DNA of 34,421 bases from CAADGY01 sp900696665. Its GTDB lineage: Bacteria; Acidobacteriota; Terriglobia; Bryobacterales; Bryobacteraceae. Shown piece after piece: positions 34,421 through 34,421 of this stretch. The notes under the pieces are model-generated. The model ran no database searches, had not been told where the DNA came from, and saw only the letters and a list, made by a program, of their open reading frames with translations. A program made the position numbers and the translations under genes. Location of the stretch: contig JAPSFM010000045.1 in the NCBI GenBank assembly GCA_035063885.1, positions 1-34,421 on the forward strand, read 5' to 3'. Numbering within the stretch: position 1 is the first letter of the stretch; every line of letters begins with the position of its first letter.

Positions 34421-34421
34421 G

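Overview
The window is a compact, GC-rich bacterial chromosome segment. I infer Acidobacteriota, in the Solibacter/Bryobacter part of the phylum. The grounds are secreted proteins built from carboxypeptidase-regulatory, He_PIG/IPT, DUF4384 and propeller domains, a caspase-PEGA-TPR protein beside an S55-type protease, and a high load of signal-peptide proteins. No 16S gene is present to prove this.

Left part (1-12.7 kb), mostly housekeeping metabolism: the 3' part of nadB, a Na+/Ca2+ exchanger-like membrane protein, a PfkB-family sugar kinase, then on the minus strand purM-purN-Gfo/Idh oxidoreductase with 4-nt start/stop overlaps. Next come galE, an EEP-fold hydrolase, a secreted protein of repeated prealbumin-like domains, and a MaeB-type malic enzyme with a phosphotransacetylase-like tail.

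Middle (12.7-20.3 kb): a roughly 400-nt non-coding stretch that can fold into competing hairpins, a 103-aa unknown protein translationally coupled to an unusual secreted D,D-carboxypeptidase, a frameshifted DUF5615 PIN-like remnant, and tRNA-Lys(CTT). These are followed by an ExuT-like MFS transporter, a lipoprotein cyclophilin, an exported cyclase-family protein, and a ClsB/YbhP-like pair (PLD-type cardiolipin synthase plus EEP hydrolase).

Right part (20.3-32.8 kb): two divergent envelope operons share a 146-nt control region. The minus-strand operon encodes a Big-1-like anchored protein, a predicted propeller protein and a 988-aa IPT/He_PIG adhesin-like protein. The plus-strand operon encodes two DUF4384 proteins, a caspase-PEGA-TPR protein, an S55 (SpoIVB-type) protein and a 748-aa propeller protein. 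All eight carry N-terminal export signals. This is the strongest candidate for an undescribed system: a predicted two-protease envelope module with adhesive or sensing partners.

The window closes with pyk (minus strand) and, upstream of it, a 35-bp tandem repeat running off the end. In the repeat each unit starts with ATGAGCCTGAAA and its reading frame stops on the ATGA of the next unit. All six convergent gene pairs in the window have nearly no spacing between stop codons.
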